From NCBI GenBank assembly GCA_016508695.1, contig VNKQ01000003.1, positions 310,001 through 374,000 on the forward strand: 64,000 nt of DNA, written 5' to 3'. Under the pieces are notes generated by a model. The model ran no database searches and was not told the DNA's origin. It saw only the letters and a list, made by a program, of their open reading frames with translations. Source of the stretch: Hyphodiscus hymeniophilus. Its lineage: Eukaryota > Ascomycota > Leotiomycetes > Helotiales > Hyphodiscaceae. Made by a program: the position numbers and the translations under genes. The number at the start of each line of letters is the position of its first letter. Within the stretch, counting starts at the first letter, position 1. Shown in pieces: positions 36,318 to 49,588 of the stretch.

Positions 36318-37020
36318 AGCAGTTGTCCGCCATGGTTAGTAGTTCCCACGACTGGTGAGCTGGGCCTAGTTGCGAGATTGTCCTAGCCCCATCATCATAT
36401 ACTTTTGTATCATTAGTGGTTAAGTTCACTGTGGTAGACCTTTCTCCAGCAGCTCAATATACAATCAAATGAGTCTCTCGAGGGAATTGTCATTTGCTAG
36501 GAAAATGTTTTTAGAGGCGATTTGATACTCCATGATCACTTGACAGATAGATTACAGGTAAGAAATCTGCCTAGACAGCTGCCTAAACAAATGCCTTAGC
36601 TGGCGCTGTGGCTTGCGTATGCAGACTTCGTGATTCGAGCATATCCCCAGGTCATGGTGTCAATTGGACATGTTTCGAGCGAGGCGTGCTGGCATTGATC
36701 GCTGAAGCAAGCAGCTGATGAACATTAAAAGGCTGCGAGCCTCTCCCCTTCCCCAAGCTTCCTCGTTCTCACAACAATTCTTTCTGGCTTTGCAGAGCAC
36801 TTTGAGGTTGAGAGTTATCGTCAAAGAACACGCTTGCATTGAAAGTAGACCGCTTGGCCTCGTGGAGGATCGGTCTAGTGAACCAAGTACCGACGGCTTT
36901 GTGTTTCCACGACCAGTGGTTTGCCCCAGGCTAGGTACAGAAAATCGAGTGAGTTGTGCCATCCGAGAAGGCGCTATTCAGTATTAGCTGACCAGAACGG
37001 TAGCAAGATAGTTAGTATTT
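36318..37020. other. Spacer between permease and large unknown gene
   Basis: About 0.7 kb, same-strand genes on both sides; no gene or repeat seen. It should contain the promoter of the downstream gene. Confidence 0.6.
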
Positions 37021-40000
37021 ATGGCTCCCGGAACTTACCCTTCTCCTCGACCTCCGATGGCAGCTAGACGACATGGAGTGGGGGAACCACCACCAGTCAT
37101 TGGCATGCCGGAAGTAATGAGCATGCCGGCAAGAGAAAGCCCACGAGCACCAAAAACTGGATACCAGTCGTTAGCAACTGGAGACCATCTTCCACTTTGT
37201 CAGCCAAGAACCATTCACATCGCACCTGACGAGCCTCTCATAGCGGATCCTCAAAAAGAGGGCACAATGAAAAAGCCCAAGGTAACAATACCTTTATCAA
37301 GAATTCCAAGAAACGCGTCTGCCACAGTGGACGGATGGGAGGGACTTAGATCGTCCAATGGCACAGGGTATTCAGAATCACTCGACTACTATGCGGATTC
37401 CTATGCTAATACGATCGATAGTAAAACAAACGAACCACCAAATAGAAGAGGTCGGATTGCAACTAAAAGAGCTAAAATACTACGACGTAGAGCGCATGGG
37501 AACCATCAAGACACTGCTGCTGACGATGCGTCGATTTCGCCTAATACAGGGGTTCGAGATCAATACAGCTTTAGTGATCCCGAGGACGCCCCACAAGTTC
37601 CATATACTGCCCGGCCTTTCGACCAATCCTAAATCCGCTGATATCAGCATATCAAGCAGGCAAGAGAGACGCTGGCAATATATTTGGCCTCGATCGCCAT
37701 GCTGACCGTTCTACCATGGAGGCCAGTCGATTTGTTTCATATAAACGACCAATGGGGTATCTAGACATACCGGAGGTCACTGAGGAGTTGGAAGAATTCC
37801 CCCAACGTAAAACACGCGATGCTGATTATCATTTGAATGATCGACGATCAACCGAAATCCGATCTGATCCTGGGGCGGAATACTATTCGGATTATTTTCC
37901 TCCTCTACCGCATTTATCTCGGGATTTGGAAGTGACAATACAAGATCAGGTCGACGCGGAGACCTGTATCATGAAGCTAACAACATACGAAGCGCATAAA
38001 TTGCACATTTCGCGCATGATTACTGCGCATGGCCCCAAAGAGATTGCAACATGGGATGCAGCTGATGTCAGGAAAGAGCAGTTCCGGCAGGTAGAGAAGT
38101 TGAAGAAAAAGGGGCGGCCAGTACAAGCAAAAAAGGCGGCTCTAACGCCATTTGTGCAAGAGCAAATCAGTTATCTCCTGGAGCACTTTGAAGCACAGGA
38201 GCAGGATGCCAACTTTGGGTGGTCCTTGGTACAGCTGGATACAAAATTACTAACTATCACCGAAAGACCCGAAAGATCAACGATCGTAGTTTATGTGAAG
38301 CGTGCCCCAAGAAATACACAAACCTCTCTACTCTCTTACATACACTCGAAAAGAATCAGCAAGAACATTCAGAACAGATGAAGAAACGGTTCAGACGATC
38401 ATTTTCACCGGCAAGATCTCCGTGGATGCAACAAGCTGTGGAAGATCAGATGAAAGAGCAAGCTACAGTTCCCATTTTCGGCTCGAGTCAGCAGACAGGC
38501 CGTTCGTCCTCACCCGTTGGCGCGGTTGTTGGAAATCCCATGGCAAGGGAGAAAGCTGATGGCCGTTCATCTGATATACCACAGCTTGTTTCCTCATCTG
38601 AGCAACTCTCGAACGTTGTTGCGACCAGGCCTCATGGTCCGCTGAATAAACCACACCAGGCAACGTACCATTTTTATGATTCCAGGGACGATATAGCGTC
38701 TATTGATAGCTTCTCAGATCCTTCCGTCGAGACTGAACGATTTGCAAGAGAAGCATCGACTTTGCCTACAACGGTTTCTGGGGCCCACACCGGGAGCAAG
38801 GAGGACATATTTGATACGCAAACTATTATCACCGACAACGAGTCTTTGCATCTCCCAGAGAACACGAAAGAACATCTAATCGAAGCTTTTGCTACCGAAA
38901 TATTGCAACAGCTTGGAGATGAATACAGCGGAACACGCGCTGTTCGATTATTAAAAGCACTTCCTGATATTCTAAAAGATTTCTCTCAGGAGTTATCTCG
39001 CCAGTCTCTATTAGGAATTCAAAAAAATGCTGCTACTTTCGTTCGTCACTATAGACAGTAAGTGACCTTCCAATAGTTGCACCAAAGTACCTTCCATGGC
39101 ATCTCAGCTCTCTTCATTGGCCACAGTGCTAATGTCATGACTCTTCAGACATATCACAACCACCTTTCAGGTTTTAGCAAGTTCCTCCCCTCCCGAACGA
39201 TTGCCCGAGCTGTCGGAACAGTTGACGATGAAAGAAAAATTATCCCTATGGTTGAGGAAGGAAACAGAGAGCGAGTCAGCAACCGATGATATGCCAAAAG
39301 ACGCAATTGAGTATCTTCAGTCAGAAGATTTGTCCCCTGAAGAGGCTTCAATGGATTTCCAGGAGGACAGTTTGAGCTCTCATGATGACATCGAGATCAA
39401 GATCCCCGAATTAGACAAGGCCAGGGCCTTTCTTTGCACGGGTCATCTATACGAAGGTCTGTTAAGGAAGATACACGCAGCGGCCACTCTATCACCACGG
39501 AAAGGTCATATTATTGACACAATTCATAACACTATCCTTGAATCCTTGTCAACATCCGTTTCTCTCACAGGCCATAGACACAAACGCCCGGAATTGGACG
39601 TCGTCGCCTTCAACGTTGAGTGGAATCCGCGGCTATTCTTTCAAATGCAGTATCAAGGCTCGGTGATTCCAAGGATTGGTTCAGTCATTGCATTGACTGG
39701 CTCCGCTATTGATGCACAAGCTATGCCATGCCGCGACTATATCCATCAATCGTGGCCAGGAATTCGCGACGATGTCTTGGATGCACTACAATCTACTTTA
39801 GATTCGCAAGAATCAGAACATGACTGTAAGTCGAAAAATGCGATTTGAGTGAGGCATTTTAACATATCAAGGTATCCTTCACGACAACACCCGCTTCAAG
39901 ATCAAATTCATTGGCACTTCAACCATAATTGAAGTTAATGGCTCCCCTCTGGCCATAGCAGACATCGGTGAAATTCTCTCCTGGCTTTGTGCGGCATGCC

Positions 40001-42278
40001 AATCATCTCCGCACCCGGAACGCCTTGCGATCTCCACACCACGCATCCAAGACATCACTATTTCAGAGCGATGCTTTCGAATCTGGTGCAGATTCACGTC
40101 CCTCACAAAAACGGAACGCACTGCGCAAGGTACTTGTTGGCACTCGTTATTCAGAAATCCGGTCATTGTCAGAGGCTTTCCTATTCTCGCCGGAGACAAC
40201 GACGAAAGAGGTTTAGAAATTACGATCGATATGATGGCGCTATTAGGAGAAGCCGAGCGGGCAACAATGTTCGATAATCATTTACTCATCAAAGGGTTCT
40301 CCACAATGTTCGTGCCTGTTGGACGTATTGAGAACTCTGTGCTCTGGCACCTTTTGTTCAATGCAGACAATTCTCGAATGCCCTATCGTGAAGCGAAGAA
40401 GCTCTGTCCCATTCGAGCAACAAGGGACCAAGCGAATTTGTCTAGTCTCGCCTCAGCCCGTCATTTCCTAGGATGGGCATCTTCTATTAATGTGTATACT
40501 GGTAAGAAACCCTTAAATTTAATCTCGGATGGTTGCTATCACTATTGTTGTTCAGTTTGTTTTACCTTGCGGTGTATTCCTCACGGTTTGTGAATTTATA
40601 ATTCCTAACTTTATCGAACTGTTTAGGATCAAATAGTATCAACTACGGCGACATCAGATTTACTGGCTCCAACTTAGCCAGTGCTGGCTGTGTCCTTGAA
40701 AAACTTTCGCTCTCAGCCGGATCCTACATCATGATCGGAGCATCTATCATGCCTGGAAAGAAAGACAAAATGCTCAGTCTATCAACGTCTGGGCCTTACC
40801 AATGCAAAATCCATTCCGCAAGTCAAATGCATGTCGTCATGTACCATGTCGAAACTCGCAGGGCTTGGTTGATTAACGGAGCTGAAGCTCTGATGCACTT
40901 AACTCGCGCCCAAGTATCTCGAAAACCATACAACGCTGATCCACGCATCCTCGCAAACTTTCCGCGTACAGTCCCCAGCCAAGGATCTGGAGCTGCACTC
41001 GGTGCCTTGAATGAAATTTTGATGGACGATTACATAATTTATGAGGATTCGCCTGGCCCAAAAGGGAGATTGAAAGACGTCGTGCTGCAAAACTGGCATC
41101 TTCTCGAACAAATGCAAGACTACCAGATCGAAGTTACGGGATCCGGTATGCCAATACGCTTGAGCGACCGAGATAGACTCGAAGGCTTTGGCTTCCTTGA
41201 CATAATTAGTGGAAAACCATCTATTCCACCTCGGGTTGCGACTTTGGAGCCGAGTGGAAGAGGATGGGTTGATTTCACACGTCAGATCGCTGCAGTGACT
41301 CTGATGGCCCGACGGTTTGGAGACCTCATCCTGCCTAATGGCAAAAGCAATGTTTTGTGTTCATCTTGGAACACAGTCCCAAAAGGCATGGATTATCTCG
41401 TAGCAAGAACTTCCCAGCTTCAGGAAATCTGCGACGAGCGTGGTGATGCTAAGTCTAAGCCACTGGAACTTGTCCAAGGACTTTACTGGCACCAAGGAGG
41501 AGAGCTTTTCCAGTCCTGTTCCAACGTGCGTTGCACCTCACGATGCGATCTAGGTCAGGTCTTGCTTCCTAAACACTCGATTGGGGCTAAGACTCCGGAT
41601 CCGTTCCATGGAGACCTTAATGGAGCTGTCATTTTTGGCAAAAGCAGCAGAATTGCTAAATGGTGGCCCAGAAATCCCAAAATTGCCCCAATGGATACCG
41701 AGGCAGAGTGTTTTGTTGAGGATTCAAGGCCGAAATCATCGACGGCATCTCACACAGAAAGTTCACATGACAGCGGATTAGGAACAAGTATCACGGCCTC
41801 AGATGAAGCTAAAACATCAACCAGAAGCAAGCTAAATCATGTTGATAGCTCCAATACATCTATTGAAAGTGAGCCAGAGGCAACTGCTGTAGGGATCCAT
41901 TGTGAGATCGAAGGCAATCACGGCGCTGGCCAAAAGGTACCGAAGGAGCCGGAACCCACTGAAGCGAATCCGAAGACACCACAAGAAAGTCGAAACGGGA
42001 AAGAACCAGCAAACGACTCTGAAAGAGCGTCGTTGACAGTGAATCTCGAAGACCAAGCGATTTCAGCACACAAGCCTACAACGAAGTCTTTAATTTCAAG
42101 TAGACACAGGCCATCGAACATCAAGAATGGCGTTCTCTTAACTACAGAATCTTGGCAGGCTCCCAGGAGCAGCGTCAAAAAGCCCGAAGCTCCTTCCCCA
42201 GCAGCGACGCGACGAAGAGGTTGGTGGAGAAAGATAATGGATAATCTCCGACCTCGCAAGGAGACTGCGCATGAATGA
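37021..42278 (+). CDS. Large (~1.6-kaa) fungal protein of unknown function
   Basis: Not assignable to a named domain; it resembles large uncharacterised proteins I associate with Pezizomycotina. Proposed exons: 37021-37596, 37665-39057 (with a frame change inside), 39149-39825, 39872-40501 and 40627-42278. The first intron is a best guess; the later three are well supported by conserved reading through them. The N-terminus is disordered; then a charged helical part contains DAETCIMKLTTYEAHKLHIS and KAALTPFVQEQISYLLEHFE. The reading frame changes between about 38229 and 38310: one missing base, or an intron at 38229-38266 or 38229-38275, would fix it. The second half looks folded and conserved: FNVEWNPRLFFQMQYQG, ITIDMMALLGEAERATMFDN, HFLGWASSINVYTGSNSINY, GRGWVDFTRQIAAVTLMARR, and a Cys cluster RCTSRCDLGQ. 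The C-terminus is disordered and ends basic. No enzyme motif is recognised. Confidence 0.7.
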
Positions 42279-43018
42279 TGCGCTCAGCAATGGCGAGTCT
42301 AGCAACCTTCACTTTTGCGGGGACAGAAGGCAAAACTAGGAGTGTGAGACAGCATAGCGAAGTAAGATCTAACTTACTGTTACAACCTCCGTACGGAAGT
42401 GCCGGACCGTAGTCCGAGGAGCCACAATGGCCCGGACGTGATTTAGCCGCAATAGCTTAAAGTCGACGTAGGAAATTCGGCATCTCGTCGTGAGGTCAGT
42501 CAAGATGTTCCGTGCTTGAGGTAGAGTGATGAAGTTAGAAATAGGAAGATGGGTAGGTACCAATCCAGCAAAGTGACCAAAGACGACAAGATCCCCTTCG
42601 GCCGTTCGGGAGAGAAGACTGTTCTCCACTTGGGTAACTCCTAGCCAATGGCTGGGAGACTTGCAAGTGAGTTCACGCTCGAGGTATGGGAAAGGTGATG
42701 CAACTCGACAATTTTTACTCGCTTCTCCTAGCTAATACCTAGCATCCTCCTCTCCCACCAAGGTCGAAAGAGAGCAAACGCGCAGTGAAGAAGTAGGGGG
42801 TATCCACACATCCAAGCTCGTACATTCATGTAGATAGTTCCCCTCCCCTATCCATTGATACAGTAAAGCTTTCAGCATACGCTGTCAAACGCCAAACTCC
42901 GCCCTATGCAAATCTGAATCAGAGGCTTCCCTCGTTCCAAGTCGCTATCATCAATAGAAATTATATATCTCCACTCATATCGAATCGAATATCCGTAACC
43001 ATAACCAAAGTCTCGTGA
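42279..43018. other. Convergent spacer
   Basis: 3' flanks of the large unknown gene and rlmA. I see no supportable gene. Confidence 0.55.
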
Positions 43019-44979
43019 TCAAATATCGTGCTTTAGCCTCTTCGTATCACCACTCTCCTCGTGCTCTGGCTCCGGCGTCTTCCTCTTGTTGATTCCGCCT
43101 TGTCCGCCTTGACTGCCTTGCCGTTCACCAGCTCGCTCTCCACTATCCTCTCTCAGAAAGCTCGGCCCAGTACCAACGACCGGAGTCGCAAAGTTCAGAG
43201 GGCTCGGCAGTGTGTTGCTCTCCCTACCACTGAAGTTCCACTCCGGATAGAAGCTACTGGGACTGGGAAGAAATTCGTTTGTCATGAATCTGCTAGGTAA
43301 TGCCGAAACTGGCGTATCGATCATGTTGTTATTGCTGTTATTTGAATTTTGCGAAACTGGATGTGGACGAGCGAATGGATTAGGGGGGCCCGAGGCACCA
43401 GCGCTGAGAAGTGCAGATGCGGAAGGTGATGGTGGTGGGAGGACAACGCTTGAACCATGTTCATTGCTTTGACCACTTTTACGCTGCGCGGTATTCGACG
43501 AGGATCGAGGCGAAGAGTTGTCAGTCGCTGTATTGCTACCCTCGGAGGGCTCATCCGGAATCTGAACCTTCAGAACTGGTCTCTTGCCGCCACCTCCGCT
43601 GAACTGTGCCGAGTTCGTGCGCGATGGTGGAGTAAATCCATCTGGCATGGAAGACATAGAAACATTTCGGTTCTTGTTGTGTGTTTGTGGTCGCTGTGGT
43701 GGTGACGGAGGTTTCGTCTGGGCTGCTGTTCTGGAGACAGCTCCAACATCCACCGATTGCGACCGATTATTCGAAGTTGCGGTATCGCTCTTCGGATTTT
43801 CGGCGTTAGATGTCGAAGAGGCCCAATGCTGTGACAGAATAGATCGACTTTCGTCAATGGGTGTGAATATGCTCCTGGACTTCACTGACATCCGCTTGAC
43901 TGGCTCTAACAACTGCTGAGGAGCAGATTGCTGTTGTTCATGTTCTTGCTTTACCTGCTGTTGAGGGATTTGCTGCTGTTGTGGCTGTGGTGGAGAGGAT
44001 TCGGGGCGAGAAGGCGGTCTCTCTTGCTGGGGAAAAGCTGGTGGCATCGAAGTTCTTCGCTGGCCCTCAGCATAGATCTGCTGGACTTGTTGCTGGACTT
44101 GTTGGTGGACCTGTTGGTGAAGGTGTTGCTGTTGTGGTCCGTAGTTAGGATATTGTGGTCCTTGCCCGGGAGGTCCTTGCATTGGGGGGGCTTGCATTGG
44201 TGGTCCTTGCATATGCTGTGGGAGACCGTGTGGATGCGGGGGCATGTTAGGTCCATTGTGTGGGTTGTAGATTGCGGGATTTGGCATATACGCGTAGCCA
44301 TTCTGTGGTGGTGGGTGATGAGGGCCCTGAGGGACAAGATTTGAGCTCTGTCTTCTTGGCGCGTTTCTAGATGAGGGTCGAGAACCAGGTCCAGGTCCAC
44401 CTTGAGGCTGAGGAGTATGTTGTCGCTGTTGGGGATGATGCGGGAATACGCCATTAGGGATCGGAGGTGAGGCAGATGGTGTCGAATGCCGAATATGTTG
44501 GAAGGCTGGTTGATTCTGGAATTGAGGGGGCATCATTTGTGGTTCAACCGACCCATGGTGAGACATGCCTGATCCATCGTCGTCGTCGTCGTCGTCCATG
44601 TCCTTTCCCTTGCCTGTGAAATCTGCAGGACCTTTGTGTTCGTTGGCACCTCCATACTGTAGAAATGTCAGCGCATGTGTTTTTAGAAATGCAGAGAAAC
44701 AAACGTATTGGTATCTTGTCAAGATCTCTCCAATATCCCCACTCGAGTATTCGTACAACTTCTTATTATTGCCAAAGATTATCACTGCGACATCGACGGA
44801 GCAGAGGACGGAAAGCTCATGCGCCTTCTTGAAAAGACCTCCTTTGCGTTTGAGAAATGTCCTGGTGCAGAAGTCAGCGACTGGGGCAAGGTAGGGCCTA
44901 CGATCAAGGTAGCATAAGCTTACACTGATCGATTCCTATCATCCTTGATAGCCTTGATTTCAATCTTCCTTCGTCCCAT
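43019..44979 (-). CDS. rlmA: MADS-box transcription factor Rlm1/RlmA (MEF2 type)
   Basis: About 616 aa in three exons: 44979-44924, 44861-44705 and 44656-43019. The MADS box occupies the first ~60 residues (MGRRKIEIKAIKDDRNRS, then TFLKRKGGLFKKAHELSVLC and VDVAVIIFGNNKKLYEYSSG) and is encoded across the first two exons. The second intron (48 bp, GTTTGT to CAG) is in frame, so reading through it would add 16 spurious residues between RYQY and YGGANEHKG. After the MADS/MEF2 part come a poly-Asp stretch, a long Pro/Gln-rich region, Ser-rich segments and a basic C-terminal patch (KRKTPEPEHEESGDTKRLK). The family binds CTA(A/T)4TAG sites and is activated by the cell-wall-integrity MAP kinase (Slt2/MpkA), driving cell-wall genes. 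The motif KRMSVKSRSIFTPIDESRSI likely carries a MAP-kinase site. Confidence 0.95.
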
Positions 44980-47055
44980 TGCTGCGACGCGCAGAGTCTG
45001 CGGAAGAAAGGATGGTTCTATGAATTGATCCACGTTGAATGAAGGATGCAGATAGCGTGGCGGCTCTTTGATCGTCTCTCAATCAATGCTCGCCGCGCGA
45101 GCGCGTAGACATTAAAAGCCGAGGCTGCCTCTGAAAGAAAAACTTCTACAAATACAGAGCCCAAAGACCGATTCCAATGTGCGACGGGATAATTGGCAGC
45201 AACGTCGGTGAGGTCGTGGAGCTGGGCGCGTACCGCTCGGTAGACGATGATGATGATATGGGATGGTTGGTGGATGGGATGGGATGGGATGGTGAAGACT
45301 GCTGATGGATTGCGACGGGAAGGTTTCTGTGTCGGCGACGACGCTCTGAAACACGAAGAGTCTGATTCCAGGCGGAGAGTACCGCGGGGAGATAACTGGC
45401 GAGAGTGGGTATGTTGATATACTACTCTCTGACGTCTCGCAGACGCGGTACCTGGCGACACTTTTTTGGCTGTGATGTCGACCGATAGACTGATAGAGAG
45501 AAGGGTGGTGAGTGATGCTAAATATAGAGAGGGAGTTGGGTGTGACCGTGTGAGTGAGCTTCTCGATGGTGTGGGTGACTTCTGGTGAAGAAAGCGGGAG
45601 GACGAATGGGTCGCCGTAGTCAATGCTCGGACCGTTAAGGCGGCCACGCGAACACCAGGGCCGCGAGGTCTGAATCTGCGACGAGAATCAACAATCCACC
45701 ACTCAGAGAGCTCCAAGCCGTCGCCTATTTCCCACCCCCGTCGCTACTTCGAAGTACTCGAGGCTGTAAGCGCTGAGCGGCTCGGTCGGGAAGGCTGTGG
45801 TTGGTCAAACAAGCCCTACGCGACCTGCTAGCTGCTTCCACCCCATGCACCTACTGGGATCTCTGCTCACTCGCATGGGTAAGCTCTCGCTAAGGCTGAG
45901 GATATATCCCAAAATAGCCCATATCAGGGTTGTTTTGCGTACCTGTGAAGCCCGCAAATTGTGCCTCTTCGGGCAAATCATAGGCACACAAGGCTGAGGC
46001 TTGCTTCTTCACAGTGGTTGATGCACCTCTGCCTCGACCAAGACCTCAGGGCTGGCTATGCCAATCGTATGCTTCCCCTTCTTGCGAACCCCTCGATTTC
46101 CTTTGCCTAATCAATATCCTAGCCTTTCATCTGGGTGTTGTCCCTCGGTCGAGATTCTATGCAGCAGTATTTTGAGGAGAAATTCTATTCCTGCTAACAC
46201 ACAGCTACAAGAAAAGCTCTCAGAGACATATCTTCAAGCGGTCTTCGAGCGGGCATGGCCTAGATAACCGGGGTAGGATCAGAGTAGAAGAACTATCAAG
46301 CATTAAGATGGCTAAAAGCTATGTTTGTTTCCGCTCAACCTGGCCTCGCTGAGTCTCTACGCGCCTGCAACATTGATGCAATTTGTGTAGTCCTTGTAGC
46401 TAGGAAGCTGCGAAGAATCTGAAAGGTGTTGTGACTATACCAAAGCTGCTGTGGAGATGTCGTACTCTTGTACATCATACCCTATTTAGGTGTGAAACGG
46501 GTGCAGCGCAAAGCGTGTCCATGGAAGAAGGCCCGGAAAGGGAGTCAAAACCGTCCAACTTAATCTACTGATACATGATGGATTGTGTCTCTTACCGTTA
46601 TCAGTTGCAGGGACGCAATCGTAGAGAGGTGTAAGCAATGATGTCCTGCAGGCTGCAAGTCATTCGCATCGAGTCTCATTCTCGATACCCGACAACAGTC
46701 AACCAACGCATTGGTCTCATCTGATCTGTCCCCAAGTACCGGCCTCGATTCCACACATCTTCAAAACTCTTATCAAAGCTTTACACACGAAACAATCATT
46801 CTCTGCTCATCAAATCATCACGGACAAGTCCGTCTTAGGTCTAAGATATTACGCCCTTCCGTGCTCACTCCGCCTACTTCTCCTCGGTAAGTGCTTATTG
46901 GACATAGCGCACATGCGAGACATTATCCAAGGATTTTATGACCGGTCTCCTCGGACGAGTACATCTCATCGTTTTCATCGTCTCTGAGCGTTGGATGAGG
47001 CTCCAGCCACCCCGGCACACCCGCATGCCACTACTGCACATCGTTCTATTTATAT

Positions 47056-47065
47056 CTATAATTAG
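47056..47065. promoter_or_regulatory. Candidate Rlm1/MEF2 binding site
   Basis: CTATAATTAG matches the MEF2/Rlm1 consensus YTA(A/T)4TAR exactly. It lies about 2.1 kb upstream of the rlmA start codon in the gene-free region. A match is expected by chance a few times in 64 kb, so this is only suggestive of autoregulation. Confidence 0.25.
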
Positions 47066-48850
47066 ACCGCCCCTGTCCTCCATTCGAAACCAACTTCAAC
47101 CTCCTCAAATCAACACCCAAGAAATCATTCAACAGCATGCACCGCGGAGGAGCAGCAACAGGCAACCATTCACAATCCAGCAGAGTTCTACCGCAGTACC
47201 TCCTCTGTGTATTTTCTACAAGAGCTGAGGAACGGGATCACAATGCCGGCAGAAGTAGTTCCTTAACTTTCTTGACCTTCGTACAGCCTTCCTGGATCTC
47301 ATATCGAACAAGGCTGAGCTCTGCACACGACAAACTCTTGTATGCAAACTTGATCCCGGAGATCTGCCCTTTTGGCATTTAGCTGCTGCGTCTTGCCCTC
47401 CATCTCCTGCTTCCAAAGCCTGCGTCGTGGAGTCACGTACGACAGGATTTCGATATGGCGCTGCCACAACACCCATGGCCTCACAATCCCACTAGTCCCC
47501 TGCACGTCAAGGGTAGATGGCATCAGAGTACATCTGTTTAGCCACAGACTCCAATAGACATATTCAATTTTCCTCTTCCTCCACATTAGCCAAATGATCT
47601 GCTGCTTCGGGGCGTCTATATCCCAACTTTTCTGCCTTGATTCCTCAATTCGTTTTACGAGGGCAGGGAGATTCAAAATTTTGGATCCGAATATGCATAT
47701 TTCTATTCCTACCATGCCCGATTATTCTTGACCATTCCCCAATTCCATCTGTTCGTTTCTCCACTCTCAGTGGCACTGAAATGCAAAGCCTCACGTCTGG
47801 GATTTCATTTAATACAGCCTGCCTTCTTTACTTCCTACCAAGATAGCAAATTCATGTAAAAGCCAATAGAATATTATGATCCCGAGTTACGCAAGTATCT
47901 ATTTGAGTATCTTCTCTTACATCATGTCCCTCATGACCACCTTTGTCCGCACTCCCGGCTTTCATCAGCACAGTTTTGAAGAACAACTTGGTTTCCTTTC
48001 TGTCTTTCTAGCTTGGAACTTCAGGTGGTAATTTTAGCACAGAAACAGAAATTATAATTGAAGACGAGCTCTAAATCGGATTTTGGACTAACGCATTGAC
48101 CTTCAAGTGAACGGACAAACACAATCTCTCTGTATCATCCGTTCCTGCATCTGCATCTCTCCCGCAGTGTCACGGATTTCAGCCTAGAATTCTCCAGCGG
48201 AATAGAAACACATGACCAGAAGCCGGCACCAGACCAGACAAAATAAGAATTACCCGCATCCGTTCCTAGGCTCGCCCCCACACCTCCTCAATATCTCACC
48301 CGCATCAGCGGCAAAGTTGTGGCGCTTCGCATCGCAACAAGCGACGTGCATACATCGGCACCCAATCCCCATTCCAGTACTTCAAACAACAAGAATAGAC
48401 CCGCATCTGCACAAAATGCCGACACGCACCTGAAATCTTATCGGATTGGCTGCACCCGCTTCGCACATTTTGCCACAACTGCGCCAACGACCCAAGAACT
48501 CAGGACCAGGCTGGACAAATCTAAAACAAGCGCTTCGGATCGCAAACCTACCGGTATATTCAGATGCTGCTGCTGTGACGCCGGCCGCAGGGACAGTCGG
48601 CTGTTGCGCAGAGTAAATGCACCGTCAGCCATATTCGCGGCAGTGAGGAGGCACGCAATCTTTTGAGATACGACACTCGTACCTGCACATATCTCAAAAA
48701 AGTGCTTGCATGTTGATTTCTAGAACCAGCACCAAAATATCTAGCCGCAGCAATAGTATACCATAGCAGTCCGACAAATTTCCGGAATGATAAATTCATC
48801 ATCCAATGTTTGTGGCTAGGGCTACATGCAGGGTCTGCGTCGTACTGTCA

Positions 48851-48870
48851 GCTGCTGCTGCTGCTGCTGC
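48851..48870. repeat. GCT/CTG trinucleotide tract
   Basis: About seven uninterrupted CTG units, seen directly, in non-coding sequence. Confidence 0.85.
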
Positions 48871-49588
48871 AGAGCATCCTACTACATGGCAGATGCGTAG
48901 TAGCGGTAATGCAGTCAGCAGTAACATCTGCACACGTTTCTAGATCCTAAACAAGCCAATTACATGTTCCGGTCTGTTCGGTGTGCAGTCGGAAGCATTT
49001 GCGAGAGATCGATGCAGCTTCTCAGCTGTATTGAATGATTTCAACACTTATTGGAAAATACATCACCCTCACGTCCGCTCCATATTGAATCATTCTCAAC
49101 AACTTTGTCGCACGGGCAGGGGACAGCATTATTGTCGAGGGTACCCGATGCCTGCTCTCTTTTGCGATTTGAGTGAAATACATTTGTAGCTTGAATGCCG
49201 CATCGATTCTCTGAATAGCAGCAGAGCTTTACCCAATGATTGAGCACTTGATACACTTTATATCAAGGGCTAGATCCGCTGCCAGGACTCGTAAAAAGGA
49301 AATTCTCCAATGGCCCTATGTCATACATTACTGCGCAAGGAATGTTGCCGCCAGCAGCCGCGGGGTGCGCCCAGACCAACTTCAGCTGAGCGATGGAACT
49401 AGGCTGTGAAAGGAAGGTGGTAGCCAACTTCCAGGACTCAAACAGCTGTCTAGCGAGTCGATGCGGGGAGGTCTACGGACCCCGTGACCCGTACACCTTC
49501 ACAGCTTTACGACGTAGACACTTTCCATCGCAGTCATCGCAAGTCATCAAGCCTCTAAAACGCCCCAATTGAGTTCTGCCCAGCCACG

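Larger units (their letters stand above)
44980..49588. other. 4.6-kb region without supportable gene
   Basis: The largest gap in the window. The ~750 bp next to rlmA contain a long open frame on the minus strand (45018-45716) of Ser/Arg-rich, leader-like composition, probably rlmA 5' UTR. Farther out, short frames such as that at 47299-47715 (minus, 138 aa) have some protein-like sequence but no recognised family. Also present are a (CTG)n tract and a possible Rlm1-type site at 47056-47065. A long promoter, an untranslated RNA gene or a decayed gene are all possible. Confidence 0.5.

Noticed and set aside
37358..37705. 115-aa + strand frame overlapping the first exon of the large unknown gene
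   Set aside because: It does not connect to the downstream coding frame; the 37021 frame joins better through a 37597-37664 intron.
45018..45716. 232-aa open frame on the minus strand upstream of rlmA
   Set aside because: Ser/Arg/Thr-rich with no domain; position and composition fit a 5' leader. Not called as a gene.
47299..47715. 138-aa open frame, minus strand
   Set aside because: Some protein-like stretches but no family recognised and no supporting exon nearby; kept only as a note in the gene-free region.
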